Shown here in pieces: positions 60,858 to 64,000 of a DNA stretch of 64,000 nucleotides. A program made the translations under genes and the position numbers. How positions within the stretch are numbered: position 1 is the stretch's first letter; every line of letters starts with the position of its first letter. The notes under the pieces are model-generated. The model did no database searches, had not been told where the DNA came from, and saw only the letters and a list, made by a program, of their open reading frames with translations. The DNA comes from Anabaena cylindrica PCC 7122 (GTDB lineage Bacteria; Cyanobacteriota; Cyanobacteriia; Cyanobacteriales; Nostocaceae), in assembly GCF_000317695.1 (NCBI RefSeq), contig NC_019771.1:5198001-5262000 (forward strand). Direction: 5' to 3'.

Positions 60858-61182
60858 ACCCGATTTTTTCATATGGTTTAATATAATTAGCTATCGCTGT
60901 TTCTTGGATGCCCGAAGGGCTTTTGTCAGTTCACTTGTGGGGGGATGTAGGGAGAGTAATAGCGAAGCGCTCCGCAGGAATCGCTTGTTAGGGAATGTGG
61001 GGAATGCGATAGCGAAGCGCTGCTGCAAGCAGTTCGCTTTTTGGGGATGATGGTATGCGATCGCATTTCTGCTGGAATGATGGGAGGTGCGATGGCGCAA
61101 GCACTCCGTAGGAATCACAAATAGCTGATCAAAACTTTTGCGGTTATAATTATTAGCAATATAGTAAGTTATATTGGCTACT
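60858..61182. other. Intergenic region with GCGATAGCGAAGCG repeats
   Basis: This 325-bp gap has several copies of GCGATAGCGAAGCGCT- and CGCAGGAATCGC-like units (about 60955-61110), a class of small dispersed repeats. A minus-strand frame here is repeat-derived and not a gene. Confidence 0.6.
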
Positions 61183-61389
61183 ATGACTAACGAATTACAA
61201 TACATCTGTGATTCAGAAGGGCAAACAGTTTCTGTAGTTGTTCCCATTGCCCTTTGGCAAGAAATAATGGCTGAGAAAGAAACTGCTTATCTGTTGAGCA
61301 GTCCAGCCATGAAAGCGAGATTACTTACCGCTAGAAAACGTCAAGAGGGAATTTCTTTGGAAGCAGCCTGTGAAAAGCTTGGAATTTGA
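61183..61389 (+). CDS. Antitoxin of a YoeB-type TA pair
   Basis: The start is the ATG at 61183 (MTNELQYICDSEG), 68 residues. It resembles short cyanobacterial antitoxins: an N-terminal beta part (GQTVSVVVPIALWQEIMAE), the conserved ETAYLLSSPAMKARLL and a C-terminal helix (GISLEAACEKLGI) that would wrap the toxin. The toxin gene overlaps its 3' end by 20 bp. Antitoxins of this type usually autoregulate the operon. Family assignment rests mainly on the partner. Confidence 0.85.
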   Translation: MTNELQYICDSEGQTVSVVVPIALWQEIMAEKETAYLLSSPAMKARLLTARKRQEGISLEAACEKLGI

Positions 61390-61627
61390 TGTAGATGCTT
61401 TTGAGGACTTAGCTTGGTGGATCGAAAGCGATCGTAAAAAAGCATTAAAAATCATTAAACTAATTCGTGAAGTACAACGTAATCCATTTGAAGGCACAGG
61501 ACAACCTGAAGCACTAAAACACGATTTATCTGGCTGCTGGTCACGGCGAATCGATCAAGAACATCGCCTGGTTTATGAAGTCCTAGACGATAAAATCAGA
61601 ATTCTCGCCTGCCGGTTTCACTACTGA
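61370..61627 (+). CDS. Txe/YoeB family toxin
   Basis: This 85-residue protein is a YoeB-type mRNA interferase that cleaves ribosome-bound mRNA. It contains the family signature HDLSGCWSRRIDQEHRLVYEV (core LSGCWSRRIDQEHRLVYEV, about 50-70) and ends with ILACRFHY, where Glu, Arg, His and Tyr form the active site. It starts with GTG inside the antitoxin gene (20-bp overlap), which suits tight translational coupling. All key residues are intact, so the pair is probably functional. Confidence 0.93.
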   Translation: MKSLEFDVDAFEDLAWWIESDRKKALKIIKLIREVQRNPFEGTGQPEALKHDLSGCWSRRIDQEHRLVYEVLDDKIRILACRFHY

Positions 61628-61833
61628 AAATTGCTTTTGGGGATGATGGAATGCGATCGCGCAAGCGCTTTCCCTTAGAATTATTCCCAGAAGAGTCACC
61701 TTACTCTTTAATTCAGGTTCTCAATGCAGATTTTTTTCCCTAATGTTGGAAAATTATTAACCAGAAAACGTGGATAAAAAAGTCCAAAACTTGATTAATC
61801 CACGTTTATAACTGTCTATTTCTCAGTTAGTAA

Positions 61834-62331
61834 TTACTTGCCTAAAAACCGACTAGCTAATTTCATTGCGTCAGCAATATCAACGTCTCCGTCTCCGTCA
61901 GCATCTAGGAATTTATTTAGCAATGGATTTCCGCCTGATTGCAAGAAACTCAGCACTAAAGGCACTAATGTAGGTAATAATTGTTGAATCATCCCCACAT
62001 CTAAACCTGTGCGTTGGGCTGCAATTTCTGCAACTTGTTGTTGAATAGCCGGAGAAAATAGGGTATTTACGGCTTGGGAATCTGGAGAAGTTCCTGCAAA
62101 TTGATTCACCAAGTTTTGGACAGCTTCAGTTCCCTCTGTGGCTTGCTTTTCTTGCAAAGAGGAATGCACCTGTTTCCCGACTACTGTTAAAATCGATTGA
62201 ATGGTGGCAGTATCTGCACCAGTAGTATTACTCACCTGCTGAACAGTGTTAGCAATTTTTACTAATTGACCTAAACCACCTTGTTGGTTGGAATTAGTAA
62301 CTGAGCCTAGAATTTGATCAAAAAGTCCCAT
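61834..62331 (-). CDS. DUF937 protein with EF-hand-like C-terminus
   Basis: This 165-residue protein has a DUF937 helical domain (about 1-125; MGLFDQILGSVTNSNQQGGLGQLVKI, core MGLFDQILGSVTN; LLPTLVPLVLSFLQSGG). It ends with LDADGDGDVDIADAMKLASRFLGK, whose Asp-rich loop DADGDGDVDIAD looks like a calcium-binding EF-hand/dockerin-type loop. Function is unknown; calcium binding is inferred from the loop. It is monocistronic, with the histidine kinase gene upstream on the same strand (67 bp). Confidence 0.8.
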   Translation of the reverse strand: MGLFDQILGSVTNSNQQGGLGQLVKIANTVQQVSNTTGADTATIQSILTVVGKQVHSSLQEKQATEGTEAVQNLVNQFAGTSPDSQAVNTLFSPAIQQQVAEIAAQRTGLDVGMIQQLLPTLVPLVLSFLQSGGNPLLNKFLDADGDGDVDIADAMKLASRFLGK

Positions 62332-62398
62332 TCAGTTTTTTCTCCACTTGTAATACTTGCCAGAATTGATACTTTAATAAAGCAAATTTAGTGGAAAT

Positions 62399-64000
62399 TT
62401 AAGGTTGATTAAGCGGTAGAGCGATGACAAACTCTGTACCTTGATCTACCTCAGAATTACAACTAATTTTGCCTCTATGTTTTTCTACCACAATTTGATA
62501 AGTAATTGCTAAACCTAAACCTGTACCAATTCCGCGTGGTTTGGTGGTAAAAAAAGTTTCAAATATCTTCTGTTTATTTTCTGGCGTAATTCCTTGACCG
62601 TTATCTGCAATTCTTACTATTACCCAATCATTGCCCAGGCATTCTGTAATAATGGTGATTTCAGGTGAAAATTGTGGATTGCTATGGTATTTCTCTTCTA
62701 ATGCATCAATAGCATTACTCAAAATATTCATAAATACTTGATATAGTAAACCCATATAACCAGGAATTTGGGGAATTTCTCCATAAGTGCGAATAACGTT
62801 AATACTATGTTTAAGACGATTATTTAAAATCAATAATGTACTATCAATACAAGGATGTAAATCTACTAAGTTAATTGTACCTTCATCTAAACGCGAGAAA
62901 TTTTTTAAACTGCGAACGATTTCTCTTGTGCGCTCAGTTCCTACTGTCATAGAATTAAAGATTTTTGGTAAATCAGTTTCTAGAAATTCAAAATCAATTT
63001 CTTCGGCTACAGTTTGCACTTGAATAGGTGGGTTAGGAATTGTATCTTTATAGGTTTTAAGTAATATTAATAAATCGTCAATATACCTTTGGGCATAGAC
63101 TAAATTACCAGAAATGAAATTAACAGGATTATTAATTTCATGGGCGACACCGGCTAACATCCGCCCTAAACTTGACATTTTTTCGCTTTGAATCAGTTTT
63201 GTTTGTGATTCTAATTCTTGGATTTCTAAAAGGTGTTTTACTTGTTGAATCAATAAATTTAAAGCATTAGCTAAAGTGCCAATTTCATCTTTGGTGGTTA
63301 CAGGTGCTTGTAATTCAAAATCAGCTTCTTGGGTAACTCTGAGAGCGACATCTGTGACGGCATTTATAGGACTAGCAATGATTTTACTTGTATATACAGC
63401 TAGGGTAATAGCGATCGCAACTGATAGCACCATACTCACGATAATGACCTGTGCTTGTAGGCTGCTAGCTTCTCTATAAGCTAAATCAGCTTCTTTTTGG
63501 CGATTTTGAACCGTTTCGGCAAATTCGGCTAATTCATGGGCATATTGATAAAAGTTCTGTGCGGTTTGACTTTGATTAAATTGCCAAATTAATTGCTGTG
63601 CTTTTGCTAAATCTTCTGGATTGGATCTCAACAGGCTCATTTGATCAACTAACTGTTTGAGGTTTCGAGAATATGCTTTGATATCATCATCATCATATTT
63701 TTTGAGCAAATTCTGCAAATCATGTTGGGAATTGGGTTGACTAAATTTCTCTAACTGGGAAAATAAAATTTCGACTTCATGAAGATGAGCCTTTAATTCA
63801 GAATTTTTTGAGCGTGAAGCTTGCGGCTGACTTAAAAGAGGAATTATTTCTTGTTGATCAATCTGAACTTCCAAAAGCTTTCCTTGCAGACTACTTAACA
63901 AACTTCCTTCCTGATTGGCTAAGAGCATTTTTGCTCCGGCTGCTTGGAAATAGAGAGCGCCCATTACTAACCCGGCGGCTGTCCCTAAGACGGCAATTCC
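62399..64000 (-). CDS. Sensor histidine kinase, 5' end outside the window
   Basis: The minus-strand frame is open to the right edge; the N-terminal hydrophobic stretch (GIAVLGTAAGLVMGALYF) suggests a first membrane helix that is cut off. Visible are a periplasmic helical region, a second helix (VIIVSMVLSVAIAITLAVY), a HAMP domain, a HisKA region with the phospho-acceptor His in LAGVAHEINNPVNF, and an ATPase domain (IADNGQGI, GIGTGLGLAI). The kinase is intact at its C-terminus and has no receiver domain. No response regulator is adjacent in the window. The signal it senses is unknown. Confidence 0.93.
   Translation of the reverse strand, partial: GIAVLGTAAGLVMGALYFQAAGAKMLLANQEGSLLSSLQGKLLEVQIDQQEIIPLLSQPQASRSKNSELKAHLHEVEILFSQLEKFSQPNSQHDLQNLLKKYDDDDIKAYSRNLKQLVDQMSLLRSNPEDLAKAQQLIWQFNQSQTAQNFYQYAHELAEFAETVQNRQKEADLAYREASSLQAQVIIVSMVLSVAIAITLAVYTSKIIASPINAVTDVALRVTQEADFELQAPVTTKDEIGTLANALNLLIQQVKHLLEIQELESQTKLIQSEKMSSLGRMLAGVAHEINNPVNFISGNLVYAQRYIDDLLILLKTYKDTIPNPPIQVQTVAEEIDFEFLETDLPKIFNSMTVGTERTREIVRSLKNFSRLDEGTINLVDLHPCIDSTLLILNNRLKHSINVIRTYGEIPQIPGYMGLLYQVFMNILSNAIDALEEKYHSNPQFSPEITIITECLGNDWVIVRIADNGQGITPENKQKIFETFFTTKPRGIGTGLGLAITYQIVVEKHRGKISCNSEVDQGTEFVIALPLNQP

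Overview
This 64 kb window comes from a filamentous, probably heterocyst-forming cyanobacterium (order Nostocales). The evidence is a CBS-CP12 fusion gene, psbQ, the ferredoxin-thioredoxin reductase catalytic subunit, a ThiD2-ThiE fusion, frequent GCGATCGC (HIP1) octamers, and many 7-bp tandem arrays (GGAGTCA, GAATTAC, GCAGGGA, GGTGACA, GAGTACC) of the STRR type known from heterocystous cyanobacteria. The DNA is AT-rich, and I see no tRNA, rRNA, CRISPR array, phage region or intact insertion sequence. Both ends cut a gene: a CNNM/CorC-type CBS protein on the left and a sensor histidine kinase on the right.

Layout. 0-7.4 kb: CorC-like fragment, CBS-CP12 gene, an lptA-lptB-lptF/G LPS transport cluster (minus strand) and a two-gene ftrC-DUF309 operon. 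7.5-16.3 kb: DUF58 protein, DUF433 antitoxin-like gene with a dead DUF5615 partner, an EEP-family hydrolase, a GDYXXLXY/DUF2157 membrane pair, an RNA m5C methyltransferase, a DUF2887 nuclease-like gene and a DUF92 (VTE6-like) gene. 16.5-21.2 kb: a parvulin-type PPIase overlapping a large ABC exporter with a C39-like domain, then a peptidase M48 homologue whose zinc ligands are replaced. 22-30 kb: psbQ, a DAO-type oxidoreductase, mnmG and a murein-hydrolase-like protein. 30-37 kb: ComFB-like c-di-GMP receptor, then a Gld-type ABC/auxiliary operon ending in purU. 37.8-42.7 kb: two beta-helix (DUF1565) surface proteins, one with six SLH motifs. 42.9-47.8 kb: thiE, thiS, a GT4 glycosyltransferase and a DUF1517 protein. 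48-64 kb: a cyclophilin-Calx-beta-cadherin-RTX protein, a Ser/Thr kinase fused to an FGE-like domain, sppA, fni, a 1437-residue Calx-beta/metalloprotease/PPC protein, a YoeB-type toxin-antitoxin pair, a DUF937 protein and the histidine kinase.

Common themes. Envelope and export functions dominate: LPS transport, type I export, SLH/beta-helix and RTX/Calx-beta proteins, SppA and murein hydrolysis. The RTX-like proteins are plausible substrates of a HlyB-type exporter such as the one at 17.2-19.9 kb, but this link is inference. The intergenic DNA is full of small mobile or expanding repeats. The clearest is a 145-bp element at 19994-20138 with 14-bp terminal inverted repeats and a perfect 8-bp target duplication; two relatives lie at about 4.6 kb and 3.3 kb. 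Repeats also run into genes: a 48-bp heptamer-derived unit is duplicated in frame inside the ABC exporter, two stop codons touch GAATTAC arrays, and one start codon lies in a dispersed repeat.
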